DNA of 64,000 bases, from positions 27,481,117 through 27,545,116 of the forward strand of contig OZ022238.1 of the NCBI GenBank assembly GCA_963978895.1, given 5' to 3'. This document shows, in pieces, positions 1-12,421 of the stretch (positions are counted from its first letter, which is position 1; each line of letters opens with the position of its first letter). The notes beneath the pieces are model-generated. The model was not told the origin of the DNA. It did no database searches and saw nothing but the letters and a program-made list of their open reading frames with translations. Both the position numbers and the translations under genes were made by a program. Source of the stretch: Erpobdella octoculata (lineage: Eukaryota > Annelida > Clitellata > Hirudinida > Erpobdellidae).

Positions 1-735
1 GATAAGACGGGATAATGCATCGGATTGTCCAAAGTGGGTAGATCGTCTGTACTCGATGTTGAAGTCATAAGCAAGCAAGACGAGTTCCCATCGTTGTAGT
101 CGATTTGCTGAGTGAGCAGATACACCAACCTTTGATCCAAAAATAGATAGTAGAGGCTTGTGATCTGTCAGCAGCATGAAGCGTCTGCCGTAAACATAGC
201 GGTGGAATTTTCTCACTGCGAATACCAAGGCAAGAGCTTCCTTCTCTATCTGTCCGTAGTTCTTCTCAGCCTTTGTGAGAGCTCTACTGGCGTGTGCAAT
301 TGCTTTTTCCATGCCATTTGGAAAACGATGGGAGATCACAGCTCCGATTCCATATTCACACGCGTCCGCAGCAACGACAATGTCCAGTTCAGGGTCGTAG
401 TGCGTCAACAACAGATCTGACTGCAGCACCTTCTTTAGCTTCCCTAAAACTTCCTGGTGCTCCGCAGTCCATTCAAATGTGTCCTTCCTTTCGAGATCGT
501 CCAAAGGGCCCCTCATTGATCGCATCTCTGGTACAAAGGACGAATAATAGCGTATCATGCCTAAGAATGATTTTAACTGCTTTGCATCCTTAGGCTCTGG
601 CATTTCAACAATCGCTTGACGTTTCTCGGGGTCTGATCGACGGCCATCTCTTGAAACAATGTGCCCCAAAAACTTGATTTCTTCTTTAGCAAATGAACAC
701 TTTTCCATTCGTACACGAAATCCACTCAGCGATTT
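1..735 (-). pseudogene. gypsy RT thumb/connection and RNase H domain, open to the window edge
   Basis: Read on the minus strand in the frame after the 725 break, the sequence is open through position 1. It carries KCSFAKEEIKFLGHIVS (RT thumb), an FLGMIRYYSSFVP connection motif, the RNase H start VVAADACEYGIGAVISH, TDHKPLLSIF and a terminal SDALSRL motif. These are standard gypsy RNase H landmarks. No ATG is expected because this is the interior of pol. Confidence 0.88.
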
Positions 736-1546
736 TCTTGAACAAAGCTTTAACATTTCGATTGTGTTCATCCAGCGTAGATCCGGTCACTATGACATCA
801 TCTAGATATGCTGAACAACCTTCCAGTCCTGTGATCATTCGATCCATAGCTTCTTGAAAAATGCCAGGTGCGCATTTGACTCCAAAGGGCAATCGCTGGT
901 ACTGGAACAAACCTTTGTGTGTATTAATTGTGACCAGTTCCTTCGAGTCATCTTCAACTTCCATTTGCAAGTATCCGTCAGCGAAGTCAATCTGAGTGAA
1001 CCATGCGCCTTGGTTCAGACGAGCAAAGATTTCATCGGGCACAGGTAGCTGGTGTCGGTGCATTTCCAGTGCATCGTTGAGTCCTGTTTTGAAGTCTGCA
1101 CATATCCTGACTGCTCCATTTTTCTTGGCAACTACAACAATCGGGGCGGCCCAGTTGCTGTAGTCAACCTTCTTCAGAACTCCCTGCTGCACCAAACGCT
1201 CCAGCTCTATGTTAACTGCTTCTTCCCGAGCAAACGGAATCTTTCTCTGTCGACAGAAGATTGGACGTGTTCCCTGCTTGACGAACAATTGAGCTTTTGT
1301 TTGACATTTTCCCAATTCTTCCTTGAAAACATCTGGAAAACGTTCACTCAAACTGCTGGCAAGACGTTCCCCTTCCTCCTTTGGCTTCTGCTCAATTTTG
1401 CAGAAGATGGCATTGAATGCTTTTTGAAGAGGAGGAAGTTGGTTCATCCATTCGATGCCGAACAATTGCTCGACTTTGTCAGCCACGTAGCAGCTCCTAG
1501 TGTCGTCGTTGACCTCTCCAAGGCAGGTGAACCGATTTGTTCCCAT
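686..1546 (-). pseudogene. gypsy reverse transcriptase (frameshifted at its 3' end)
   Basis: The frame contains RT palm and finger motifs in order: WAAPIVVVAKKNG, RICADFKTGLN, ITQIDFADGYLQ-type (read as FTQIDFADGYLQMEVE), YQRLPFGVKCAPGIFQ and the catalytic YLDDVIV box. The frame is interrupted near 725, where RT homology continues in another frame. The enzyme copies element RNA into cDNA; this copy is broken. Confidence 0.92.
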
Positions 1547-2109
1547 GTTTCCTTGTTGATGAGTGTGACGTCGGCACCAGAATCTAACTGCATTCTAACC
1601 TGAGTGTCACCAAAATTAACCTCAGTGTACCTCCGATTGGCAAACACATTACCAACAATCTTCTTAATTGCTTTATTTTTTCTCTGTTGAGCTTTTGGCT
1701 GATTTTTCGGACAATCTTTTCTAAAATGTTCTGGCGAACCACAGATGAAACAAACACCTTTGGTCGAAGATCGGGGGAAATCCTTGCTAGGGAACCCAGG
1801 TCGAGGCTTCTTCCTGTTTATTTGTTTTACTGCATTAACATTTTGTACATTGTCGATGACGTCCGAATCTATTTTCAAACTCGTTACGAATTCGCATTCT
1901 TTAACAAGGTCAGCTAACGTGCACTCCTCTTGAGTCTCCAGTTTCCTCAACAACCTTGTTCGAATGTCAGCATGTCGAGCTCCTTGCAGTGCCGAAACAA
2001 AAACAAGACATTTAAAATGTTCTTTTGACATTTGTTCGACTTGAGCCAGTGCCGTCCAACTTTGACACGATTGCTTGCGTTTTATCTGGGTCGGATAACT
2101 CGGTACCAT
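1444..2109 (-). pseudogene. gypsy gag C-terminus, CCHC zinc knuckle and aspartic protease
   Basis: This frame continues gag (LQGARHADIRTRLLRKLE), then shows a CX2CX4HX4C knuckle (CFICGSPEHFRKDC) and a retropepsin active site (LDSGADVTLI). The protease is cut short: shortly after the active site the frame runs into a stop and homology jumps to the pre-RT segment in another frame. That leaves less sequence between protease and RT than is usual, which suggests an internal deletion plus frameshift near 1500-1550. Confidence 0.85.
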
Positions 2110-2440
2110 GGCTGATCATAACTGCTTCGAAACGATCAATCCACTTTGAGAATGTCCTACCGGACTCGGGGTCATGGCTGAATTCCGAAATTTGTCTCAA
2201 CTCTGGTACCAAATCTGGTTTGTTTCTCACCACTGAAACTGGACCACTTGATTGAAACTTCATCGACCGAATGAGTTCTGTAAAAACCTCTTCGCCTTTG
2301 CGGTTGTCTTCAAGAATTTGCGTACGCAACTCCTCCTCATGTCGTCGACTTGCTTCATCTCGGCATCGGTTTTCTTCGTCTCGGCGTCGGTTTTCCTCCA
2401 AAAACGTAGTCATGAGTGAATACAACTTTTCTTCAGCCAT
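2012..2440 (-). pseudogene. gypsy gag, N-terminal part (frameshifted)
   Basis: A 142-codon frame starts at the ATG right after the PBS. It begins with an Arg/Glu-rich segment containing repeated RRRDEEN-like blocks, probably coiled coil, followed by a capsid-like segment with a FSKWIDRFE motif typical of gypsy gag. The frame is lost near 2055, where the gag homology continues in the frame ending at 1444, so one small indel separates the two. Function inferred: capsid assembly and RNA packaging. Confidence 0.8.
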
Positions 2441-2442
2441 TT

Positions 2443-2458
2443 CAAATCCTCGTCGCCA
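2443..2458 (-). promoter_or_regulatory. tRNA primer binding site of the gypsy element
   Basis: On the minus strand the 16 bases begin TGGCGACGAGG, complementary to a tRNA 3' end finishing in CCA, and lie three bases after the LTR. This is the canonical position for the minus-strand primer site. The gag start codon follows two bases after it (2440). Confidence 0.75.
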
Positions 2459-2461
2459 AAA

Positions 2462-2676
2462 TGTTATGACCCGATAAACAACGACGTTAGTTATATTTCG
2501 AATATAGTTTATTTAACGATAAAAACGATACAGCGCTCAGCTATCAACAACGAGAGAGAAACTAAAAAGGAAGTTAACGGAAGGAACAAAGATATTAATA
2601 TCCACAACCGTAGATAATTAATATTAACTGTCAATTATAAAAATATATAATTAATACAATTAATGTCTCCATAACA
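2462..2676 (-). repeat. 5' LTR of the gypsy element (215 bp)
   Basis: The segment is bounded by the short inverted repeat TGTTATG...CATAACA. On the minus strand it ends three bases before a TGG-starting primer binding site. Its short length fits small gypsy LTRs. The partner LTR is outside the window, so insertion age cannot be estimated here. Confidence 0.82.
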
Positions 2677-3003
2677 GACCTAGAACTGATCCATGCGGAA
2701 CGCCGCATGTTAATATTGAAGTAGATGAAGCGGTTCCGTGAGCTCTTACTTGACATTCACGTTTAGTAAGATATGAGTGGAGCCAAGCTAGTGGAGCCCC
2801 GTCAAATCCAAAGGATGACGCGAGTCGCTTAAGCAGGATCTGATGATCGACGGTGTCGAAAGCCGCCGACAGATCCAGTAAGACCAAAAGTGTTAATTTT
2901 CCATTGTCGGCCGCGCCCTTAACATCAGAGAATACCCTCAGCACTGCCGTCTCCGTTAAATGAAACTTGCGGTACGCCGACTGATATGTTGGGAAGAGAT
3001 TAT
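2677..3003 (-). pseudogene. LINE (CR1/L2-like) reverse transcriptase fragment
   Basis: On the minus strand the frame reads QSAYRKFHLTETAVLRV, then LLVLLDLSAAFDTVDHQILL (RT motif with the first catalytic Asp) and CGVPHGSVLG, where it stops exactly at the LTR boundary at 2676. The gypsy element therefore inserted into this LINE. No YxDD box remains. Clade is inferred from the AFDTVDH and GVPxGSVLG signatures. Confidence 0.88.
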
Positions 3004-6000
3004 TGCCTCATTCATCAGTAAAAGCCCACACTAATGTTTTTCGGAGGCCCATTTACACAACAGCCCCAGCACTACCAACAGCTATGCATGAGCTTATTAG
3101 CTAATACATGCTTAAATAAATATTATACTTAGAATAAATCATTTAACCAGTGGTGTATCAGTTATTCTGGATAATTTTCACGAATTATAGTGTTTAGAGA
3201 AACGTGAATGGAGTAAAAGTAGAACATCGGGGGATGCAATCCCAAAGATAATGATAATGATGATAACTATAGAGCAATAGAAGGAGTCACAGTTGTTACA
3301 ATTAATAATAAGTGTTTTAATTATAAATATTTTGTCTAGTTTTGTCTAATAAAAATTTAAACCATAAATCCAGGGGGGCAAGTGCCCCCCTTGCGGGCGC
3401 CCATGCGTGTAGCCTAAACATTAGAGCGCTGCACGGACTGGGCCTTGATGTCTAGGGTTTTCAAACGGACCAGACCGGGTCCAGCCAAGATTTTACACCA
3501 ATTAGAGAGATTTTAAGCCTGTAAAAACGAACCGGGCCTGAAATTTTGGGCCATTAAACGGATTGGACCGCGAAAAAACGACCCGTGCACTACTCTATTA
3601 AACATAGATCTCTTTCGCCAATCTCACGTTGGCTAGTAAACAGTAGTCACGATTTACGTTACAAACCTTTCCTAATCCCCTGCATCCGCCTTAAAGGGGC
3701 ATACATAAATTGTCGCGCGAACAACAACTTTGATTTACATTTACTTCATAAATTCCTAAATAAATATATTATACCATTATCTGCATTTACTTTACACATT
3801 TCTACACCGGGGGTAATTGTCCTACTTCGAGAAGGGAGAGGTGGAATGTCCGGGGGGTGTTCAGGGAAGAAATGTCCGTTCCCCATCAATATACAAGCTT
3901 ATCAGTTTTTATTAATTAGGTTCCATATCTATGATCCATATTTATGGAACTAATATTTCTTTCCTTAAAACTTGACGTCATTCCTTTCTTCCGACAAAAT
4001 TCCAGGGTCACGTTTCATTGCTTCGAAGCTTTTCAAAAATACAAAAACTTGAAAACAGCAAATGTGTATTCTATTTTTTATAAGTAATTTTAGTATTGTA
4101 TTCTATTTTGTATAAATTTATTTAGTATTGTATTATATTTAGTATTGTATTATATTATATTTATCGACTTGTTTTTCGAAGTTGATTTGTTAACAATATT
4201 TTTTTTACAAAAAAAAAATGCAAATTGGTTTTTTAAAGTTGAAAAATGTCATAATTTTCAATTGCTTAAGAAGTCTAATTTTGACATGATAGAACTGAGA
4301 TCGCTGAGATATTTTCCAGGCATCCAGAGAAATAGATGATGAGATAAGCAGTGTAAGCCACAATTTGTACACTCAAAGAAAGCAGATGTGTACAACAGGA
4401 TACAAGTGTGCACTATTTAGAATGCTCGTGCTTCTTTGCACTCTTGAATGTCGGCAAACACCAACGAAACAAAATGATTGAATCTACATGATCGAATTTA
4501 CACGCATACACATACACTCACACGCATGAGGTAATTTTTAATTCAATGATCTCATAACAAAAATATCATGTTAAGCGTGAGTTGAATGTAGTCCAACTGA
4601 TAATCAAAAAGTTTTGAATTTCTACAAAACGTCTGTCATTCTGATCTAGAAGTTAAAGTCAAGTGGCCGTTTTGAAAGGCTCGTTATGCCTGAGGCCGAA
4701 CTGGTAAATTGAAACCTCCGCCTTTTAAGCTTCTGTCAGGGGTGAAGCTGTTAAGCAATTTATGATTTTTTGTGCTTAACAAAAAGTTTTTAATTGACAA
4801 TTTTTTTGCCTGAAGTTTGTCTCTCTGATGTGCCGACTTCTAACGAAGCAAACTGCTTTATAAAATGTATGGGCTAATTTGATTTTCTGTATCATCCCCT
4901 GGTATCTTTTACCATATACTCACAATTTAGTGCTTCGATGCGTCTCATTTATGAACAATTTTTTAAAGGAATTAAATTCTAAGTAATTAGTATATCGGCT
5001 TCGACGTTAGTTTAGTCATAAAGGTCGGAGATGCATCGGAGGAAAGATGAGTGAACGGAAGCCATGTTCGTTACATCACGGAACAGAGAAGTGGTAAAAA
5101 ATATAACACATTGTATTAATGTAGGTAATTGGCAACAGTTTATCATTTCATACGTTTACAACTAATTTAAAAAATGTTACAATGTTTTTTTACTGAATAA
5201 ACTGCGGATTACGGAGGCAAAGTCCCTCTAACTCGCACCGGAGCTGTACGCCCCCCACCAAATGTTCTTTTCCTGCAACCTGATTGAGTAAAATGATAGA
5301 AAGTATGAGCGTGTGCCAGAAATTAGAAATTATTTCAAATCGGGTAGCCCCCATAATTTACACTGTCTGTTATCTGTCACACTGCACCAGCAGAGCTGTC
5401 ATCGCTTCTATTTTTTAACAGGCGGCAACAAATCTTTCGTATTTTTGTGGCACTTAGAAAATTTCTCCGTTGTTTTCTATTTATGCTCAACTTAAAGACA
5501 CTTAAGTAATTAAAAAAGTCTAAATATAAACTTTTGTTTTCATGTTTTATGAAAAAAAATATCTTTCATTTCGTGATTTGGGTTGCAATTTGTCATATGC
5601 GGCACAGAAACCGAATTAAACAGAAGGCAATAAAAAATCAGATAATGATTTATGATTAAGAACTTTTTCATTTCAAGATCTGACTTTTCATCGCATTTAT
5701 ATTACACACTTCACACAGATTTCACACAGACACAAACACAACTTCTTATCACACATGTCTGTTTTTAATTGATTTTTTTAAAGTGCAACTTTGTTATAAC
5801 ACAATTCTATTACCAGGCACAACTTCCTACTTTTTTCTCAGTTCATTAAGCAGTTTTAGTTGAATTTATGAACCAACCATTTATTAGCTTTAACTTATTT
5901 TTACTCTATTGTTGTTGTAATCTTTAATTAATTAGTTATATCTTAGAAGGCATCTCATATAGTAGTAACACAACCGGTTCGAGCACACAACCAAGCTAAT

Positions 6001-6629
6001 ATCAGTAATATCACACAGGATAAAAGTGGAAAACTCAAACTTAATCCATACGAGGCCATATTTTACTGGAGATGTAACATTATAATGTATACTCGTATAT
6101 GTACCCGTATTCATCATCTCAGCAGAAAAATAGCAAAATATAATTTATCGAAAACGCAGCAAAGATCTAGATTTAGGTAATAATAACTAAATTTAAATTT
6201 TCCAGGTAGATGTTTTAGGAAGCTTCTTTAAAGTAATTAATAATCTTCTAAGTGATTTTGAAACTCCGCCACAAATATAAAGCCACTTTTAAAAGACTTG
6301 TTTGCATTTGTATCGTTATCTAGGTTTATCTGAAACAGATAGTTTGATAGTAATTAGTTAATTCAAAACAACGATTGCTCCGGCAGCAGAAAAACTGTTT
6401 TCTTTTATTATTGTTAATCTATCCTGAAACACGGTTTTAAGCCAGCTGAACTTGCAGTTAGGAACAAACCGATTCTTTTGTGGTCATCGGATCCGATTCA
6501 GCACTAGCATAAAACAGCCCATTAAACACTTTTGCAACTTTTGAAGCTTCCCCGAACTTCAGACTAGTTAAATTAAATAAATTTTCTGAGTTACTCTGGC
6601 TCTCTACATATAGATCTGTTTAAAGAGAA
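3004..6629. other. AT-rich intergenic stretch with no supported gene
   Basis: I see no convincing coding region. A diverged GC-richer patch at about 3425-3590 (words such as GGACTGGGCC and ACCGGGTCC) resembles another at about 54540-54730, suggesting an old dispersed repeat. The short open frames at 3585, 4145, 5313 and 5932 have no recognisable domains. Confidence 0.5.
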
Positions 6630-6908
6630 TTGAAGGTAGCAAAAGAATTGAAGGTAGCAAAAGTGATTCCTTTACATAAATCGGGAGATGTTAACAAAAT
6701 CACAAACTACAGGCCAATCTCTATATTGCCTTACTTCTCTAAATTGTTTGAAAGAGCTATGTTCTCTAGAATATACAACTTTCTGATAAAATTATCTTTA
6801 CTTAATAACAGTTTTCGAAAGGGTCACTCAAATTTTATGCCATTGATTCTCTTATACTCAAGAATTGCTGAAGCAGTTGAACATGGTGAATATACTATTG
6901 GCATATTT

Positions 6909-7142
6909 AATGATGAATGTATTTATATAGCGCCAGATAAGTCAGAGGCGCTTACGAAGGTTCCTTTGGAATCGGAAACTTCGAAGAACACGCTATTTAC
7001 ATAGACATGAGTTAACCCTAGATGGCGTGAGCACATGTGAGTTAGTTTCCTGCTCAAGGAAATTACGTGCCTGAACCGGGAATCGAACCCGGGTTCTACG
7101 ACTCTCAAAGCCGGTATCTATACCACTAGACCTCCCACACGT
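6909..7142 (-). mobile_element. tRNA-derived SINE inserted in the LINE reverse transcriptase
   Basis: On the minus strand it begins with a tRNA-like head containing an A box (GTCTAGTGGTATAGATACC) and B box (GGGTTCGATTCCC). A body containing CTTGAGCAGGAAACTAACTC follows, and the 3' tail has GGCGCTATATAAAT. Three other copies occur in the window. Here the head is slightly altered (CCTCCCACACGT instead of CCAACACGTCCCA). It interrupts the LINE between GIF and the LAKAFDTVD motif. RNA polymerase III transcription would be expected from the A and B boxes. Confidence 0.85.
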
Positions 7143-7269
7143 CTCGATTTAGCCAAAGCTTTTGACACTGTTGATCAAAATTTGTTAATTGACAAGTTGG
7201 CTTTTTATGGTTTTCGGAGTTGTGTATTAGATTGGCTTAAAGATTATTTACTAAACCGTAAACAGTTAG

Positions 7270-8181
7270 TTGAATTCAAGACAGGGTTCAAGATCATTTT
7301 CTCGTGACATTTTATGTGGTGTACTTCAAGGTTCAATTTTGGGGCCCTTGCTTTCCATCATTTACATTAATGATCTACTGAAGGCTTTTTCGTTGGTTGA
7401 ATTTTTGTTGTTTGCTGATGACACGAGTATTTTTGCTTCCGGTAATTGCTTGTATGATCTTATCTCATTTATGAATAATGAACTTGTGAGTATTGATGAA
7501 TGGTTCCGAACTAATAAATTATCATTAAATATGGATAAAACTAATTATATTCTTTTTCGTACAAGGCATACAATTTCTTATTGTACCAACATTCTTAATA
7601 TAAATGGTTATTCTATCAGATGTGTATCTTCCATTAAATTCTTGGGTGTTATTAATATAGATGAACACTTGGACTGGTCCAGGCATATCTCCTTTATTGA
7701 ATTGAAAATTTCCAAAAACTTAGGTATTATTTACAAAATTAGTAGGTTTTTTGACAAAAAGATATTAAAATTATTGTATTATTCATTGATTTATCTCTAT
7801 TTTACATACTGCAATATAGTCTGGGCAACTAATTATCCAACAAAATTAAGAGGACTACACATTCTTCAAAAGAAAGCAGTTCGCATTATTTTTCATTTGC
7901 CCTATCTAGCTTCTACTGGGCCGACATTTCTTGTGAATAATTTACTTAATATATATCAATTAAATAAATTTCAAATTTGTATATTTATGTTTAAATATAA
8001 TAATGGAGACTTGCTTAATGTATTCACTCATATGTTCAAGAAAACTTCGGATATTCATACCTTTGCTTTGCGATCATCAATCAACTATAAATCTGATTTT
8101 TGTGGCACTACCTTTAAAAGTTTTTCTCTTTGCTGTCGGGGTCCTCGCTTGTATAAATCCCTTTCAGTTTATTTAAAATAA
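7270..8181 (+). pseudogene. LINE reverse transcriptase, palm to C-terminal domain
   Basis: The 303-codon frame carries CGVLQGSILGPLL, YINDLL and the catalytic box FADDTSIF (variant of YxDD), then KLSLNMDKTNYILF, IKFLGV and the conserved C-terminal block LHILQKKAVRII. These motifs place it in the jockey/CR1 group of RTs. RT sequence continues upstream in another frame (AKAFDTVDQ, from 7141), so this copy also has a small frame break around 7270-7300 and is non-functional. Confidence 0.88.
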
Positions 8182-8760
8182 ATTAAATCTATAAAGCTGT
8201 TTAAAAAATGTTTGAAATCTTTCATTTTATAATCAAATTGATTATATGCCTCTATTTCAATCATTTGGTTTTGACTTAATTTCCATATTCTTATTTGTGT
8301 TAACACCCTTTGAGTTCATTTAAAATCAATGAAATCTATAATGCTGACTACAGTTCTGTACAGCGGTCTTGTGATGACTATTTCATTGTACTGCGCTATA
8401 TAAATTATCCATTTTATTATTATTATTACAAAAATGTTAGAAATTTTTCGTTTCACTCTCAACTTGATTACATGCCTCTATCTCAATTGAATTGTTAACA
8501 AGTCACAATTGTGACTTAATCCCATATTCTTATTTGTTTATTATTTACATTATTATTATTGAAATGACATCTGAAATATTTTATTAATTTTGTGTTTTTT
8601 GTTTGTTTGCTGCTTATTATTTCTATCTGCTATAAGGATATCCCCTAGATGGGAAGTAATTCCCTTGGGAGACTCCTTTTGGGTGATGTTTATTTATGTA
8701 TTTATTTGTTCTTTTTTCTTGTGTTTTGTGTTCATCATCCCAATAAACAAATAAAAATAA

Positions 8761-9055
8761 AAACATTGTATCGTTTTTAAAGAATTTGACGTCGTATTTG
8801 TTTTAATAAGTTTAACTCGAATTCCTCTGCGTGGGGGACCTGCAACGGTTTATAGGGTTTCCCTTGACTACGCGGCGGCATAAAGGAGGGGATAGATATG
8901 CATCAATATCAATTGAATCGTGTATTGTGAGAGCACTTGACTGTTGGTGCTGCTTTGAAACTATACACTAGTATACACTGCTACTTTTGGTGTTGCAATT
9001 TGCTTTAATATAATGATTTACTTGAACCTACTTTACAAGCTTTATAAACTGTCAC
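8761..9055. other. Intergenic, nothing recognised
   Basis: Mixed-composition sequence between the LINE tail and a Helitron fragment. No gene, RNA or inverted-repeat structure was seen. Confidence 0.4.
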
Positions 9056-9175
9056 TTTCCCTTTCCCGCTCGCGTTCATTCTCCAGTTCCCGCTCACGCT
9101 CGCGCATTTTGTGACTTATCTCATTTTTTCACAAAAAAACCTTTCCCTATTGACTGTCAAGGTTGTGGTTCAACT
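9056..9175 (-). mobile_element. Fragment of the minisatellite-bearing Helitron-like family
   Basis: The segment matches the middle of the family seen whole at 11538-11993. It has CCCGCTCGCGTTC-type blocks, then ATTTTGTGACTTATCTC, then a CCTATTGACTGTCAAGGTTGTG block. Both termini are missing. Family identity is by direct comparison within this window. Confidence 0.65.
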
Positions 9176-10124
9176 GTTTAAAAGATTTAGTAGCGTTGTA
9201 ATATGTAGTGCTGAGTAAACCACGCCCATTTTCTATTAGACTTGTCTCAAAGCAGACGCCGCAGAAATTTTGGATTCACGCGATCATACCTCATTTTCGT
9301 CTCAAACTTGTCATCTGGGATGAGTTTCGTTTCTGTCGCTTCGTAACAAAGGTGTATAATCTGTTTTTTCTTTGGTTTGAATGTATTTTTATTGTTGAAA
9401 AGTTTAGTAGCGTAATAATATGTTGTGCATAGTAAACGACTAGTGATTGTAAATTCCGGTATTTTTCCAATCCCGGGATTGCGGGATTGAAAATTCTCAA
9501 TCCCAGGATCTTATAGGAAAACGTATAGCAAATTTTACTATCTCATCACAATTATAATTTTTTACTTCCAGCACCATTCAATGTACAGCGTAGACATCCA
9601 TGGTTAAAACTTAAATAATCGTAAAGTTGAATGCAACTTAAAATCTTGAATGTATGAGTGTTAATCGCCAGTGAGAAACTTTAGGACATTTTAAATGTGA
9701 AAGAAAAACGACAACCACAGTATTGTTATTAGAAAAAAAAAGGCCAATCAACTCAAACTCAACTTGCAGGATTACATTATTTTACCCACAAATGATATTC
9801 ATGCAATATAAAAACAGTTTTTTTATTCAATAAAAACACATAGTGTTGTCATGTGAGTCTCAATAGGAGACTGTTTGTTGTTGAGAGGCTGAAAAGAAAA
9901 ATATTTTGAGAAATGTCAGGATAACAAAGTTAATTACATTCAACCATAGATATCTCGATCTAACTTTTGGAGACACAGCTTAATAAGAAATATTCTATCA
10001 GGAGTCATGTGGCATATCATGATTATTGTTGTTACATAAAATGTGTCAGAGAAACAAATGTTGGCTAAATAACAACAAGCTTCTTGAGCAATAGACAGTT
10101 GACAGTTCAAAGTGAGAGTGAACA
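9176..10124. other. AT-rich intergenic stretch, no gene seen
   Basis: A repeated phrase (TTTAGTAGCGT-TAATATG) occurs at about 9186 and 9401, and a short palindromic patch around 9455-9510 repeats CAATCCCGGGATTG-like words. The minus-strand open frame 9940-10269 has no recognisable domain and overlaps the LINE on the other strand. Confidence 0.4.
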
Positions 10125-11190
10125 GTACTATGTGTAGCTTGTTTGAAGTAACTAGTGAAGTGCCCCAAGGAAGTGTACTAGGACCTTTTCTGTTTGTTAT
10201 TTTTGTTAATGATGTTGTTGCTATATAAAATAACATTCTTGTGTTGCAAAAATGTACAATGTCATACAAAATGTGTCGGATTGTAATTTGTTACAGAATT
10301 CTATTGTGCAGGTCTTTAAATGGTTCAATTACTGGAGAATGAACATCAATATTCAAAAATGCCAGGTTTTAATATTCGACAACCGAGCTCTTAACTATGT
10401 ATATACAAGAAATAACCAAAGAGAAAATTTTATTCAACAGGGGTCTGGGCATATGGTTAGACTAAAAACTGTCCTTTGAAGAACATGTGCACAAAAAAAT
10501 AAAAGAAACTAAACAAATGTTGGGAATCTTGAAAATAAATTTTAAAAATCTTTCTACTGAAGCTATTGTTGTTTCGCATATAAAAGCTTAGTGGGTTCAG
10601 TATGGCACTTTTGTGTGAAACCCTTAAAGAATAAGATTAATTAAGGTTATTGAAAAAGGACAAAGAAGAGCTCAAAAATAAAGGCTGCTCTGTAAAGGCT
10701 TAAATTACATGAAAGATTAAAAACTCTCCACCTGCCATCACTAATATTTCGTAGAAAAAGAACAGAATTGATAACTAGTTATCAAATTTTCAATGAAGAC
10801 CTTGAAAAAGAATGTTCTAAATTAATCAAAAAGTCACCAACTTTTTTTTATAAGAGGAAACAGCAGAAAATTAGCTATAGGGAATTTCAAGCAAGATAAT
10901 GAAAGCATTTTTTGGCAACAGGGTGGTGCATCACTGGAACAGTTTGTCTGATGAGGTTTTTATGGCCGAAAAAGTGCAGGAGCTTAAGAATAAACTGGAT
11001 AAAATGTGCATCAACAATGTATGAATGGCATATAAACTGACTAAACTGGATCGTAACTTATATGTATTTATTTATTGGTTTTTTATTTTTAGTTGGACAT
11101 TGGATGTGATTTTTTGTCATGCGTTTTAGTAAAAGCAAAAGGCTCTGTTCCTGGGCCTGACAAACTAATAATTAATAATAATAATAATGA
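10125..11190 (+). pseudogene. Decayed LINE (CR1-like) RT C-terminal half with (AAT)n tail
   Basis: Pieces in all three frames follow the RT order: SEVPQGSVLGPFLFVIFVND, then VFKWFNYWRMNINIQKCQVL, then a KKIKETKQMLGIL block and a C-terminal RVVHHWNSLSDEV. Many stops and shifts separate them, so the copy is old. It ends with GGCTCTGTTCCTGGGCCTGA and a short (AAT)n run near 11170-11190, typical of CR1/L2-type LINEs with microsatellite 3' ends. Confidence 0.82.
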
Positions 11191-11537
11191 TTATGAATAA
11201 ATTAATGTAACAACCACAACAGCAACAGTACTAGCATTAATCATAATTAGCAAAGTCTTGATGACCTAATTGGTTGTATTGTGTGAAGCTGGTTAAGGCT
11301 TTTTTATGTGTGTATCCAGTTGTTATATCAATATATCCTTTTGTTCTAAATAAAAAATACAAAAACAGAATAAATAAAGCACTGTTTACCATTCCACAAG
11401 ATCCCTGCCTATTAAATCATGTAGGTGGTAAACAAATCCCAAAGTGGCAGAATTTGGAAATTGTCTTTTTTCCAATTCCTACAAAATAATAACATAATTG
11501 ATTTCTTAAAATTATAAAACTGATTTATATTGAAAAT
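11191..11537. other. Intergenic, nothing recognised
   Basis: AT-rich sequence between the LINE tail and the Helitron-like element. No domain was recognised in the open frame at 11274-11489. Confidence 0.4.
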
Positions 11538-11996
<459 letters not shown>

Positions 11997-12421
11997 GACT
12001 ACACCGAAAGAACGAGCATAGTCACAGTTTTTCACTTTTGAGTAAATCGAAATTTTAACTTTGAAGACTTTTTTCAGTAAAATCAATAATGAAAATAAAA
12101 CATGTTATATTTTTTTCTGATTGACTACTCATTTCTGCAGAGGTATAAAAAAATTTCAAGACATAAATGTGTAACACATTCACCCAAGAAAATTTTTCCT
12201 AGAGGAACTTACATTTGGACTTTGCCCGTTCTTCCAAATTTTGATGATTTTTTTTTTAATTTTTCAATAAATAAAAGCCAAAAACAAAATCAAATCATCT
12301 AATACAAATGATTTATCAAAACAGTATATAAAATAAAATAAAAACTAGAGTATTTCATTGTTTTAGCAATAATGTATTGAAAAAACACTCTTTCTAATGC
12401 AATGCTTGTTAGGTAAAAAAG

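Larger units (their letters stand above)
1..2676 (-). mobile_element. Ty3/gypsy LTR retrotransposon, 5' LTR through RNase H, cut by the window edge
   Basis: On the minus strand the order is LTR (2676-2462), primer binding site, gag, CCHC zinc knuckle, retropepsin, reverse transcriptase and RNase H; this order and the gapless LTR-PBS junction mark a Ty3/gypsy (Metaviridae-type) element. Integrase and the 3' LTR would lie left of position 1. The coding region has at least three frame breaks (near 2055, 1520 and 725), and the spacer normally found between protease and RT looks shortened, so this copy is not autonomous. It sits directly against a LINE fragment at 2677, meaning it inserted into an older LINE. 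Clade assignment (K02A2.6/Mag-like) is inferred from general resemblance only. Confidence 0.93.
6630..8760 (+). mobile_element. 5'-truncated non-LTR retrotransposon (jockey/CR1-like LINE), split by a SINE
   Basis: The LINE starts inside its RT domain (VIPLHKSGD...NYRPISILP), is interrupted by a SINE at 6909-7142, then resumes at LAKAFDTVD and continues to the C-terminal region. No endonuclease part is present, as expected for 5' truncation during target-primed reverse transcription. The 3' untranslated region is AT-rich and ends near 8760 in an A-rich run (AATAAAAATAAAAA). A 17-bp direct duplication (ATTGAAGGTAGCAAAAG) lies at the 5' junction around 6631-6660. Confidence 0.88.
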
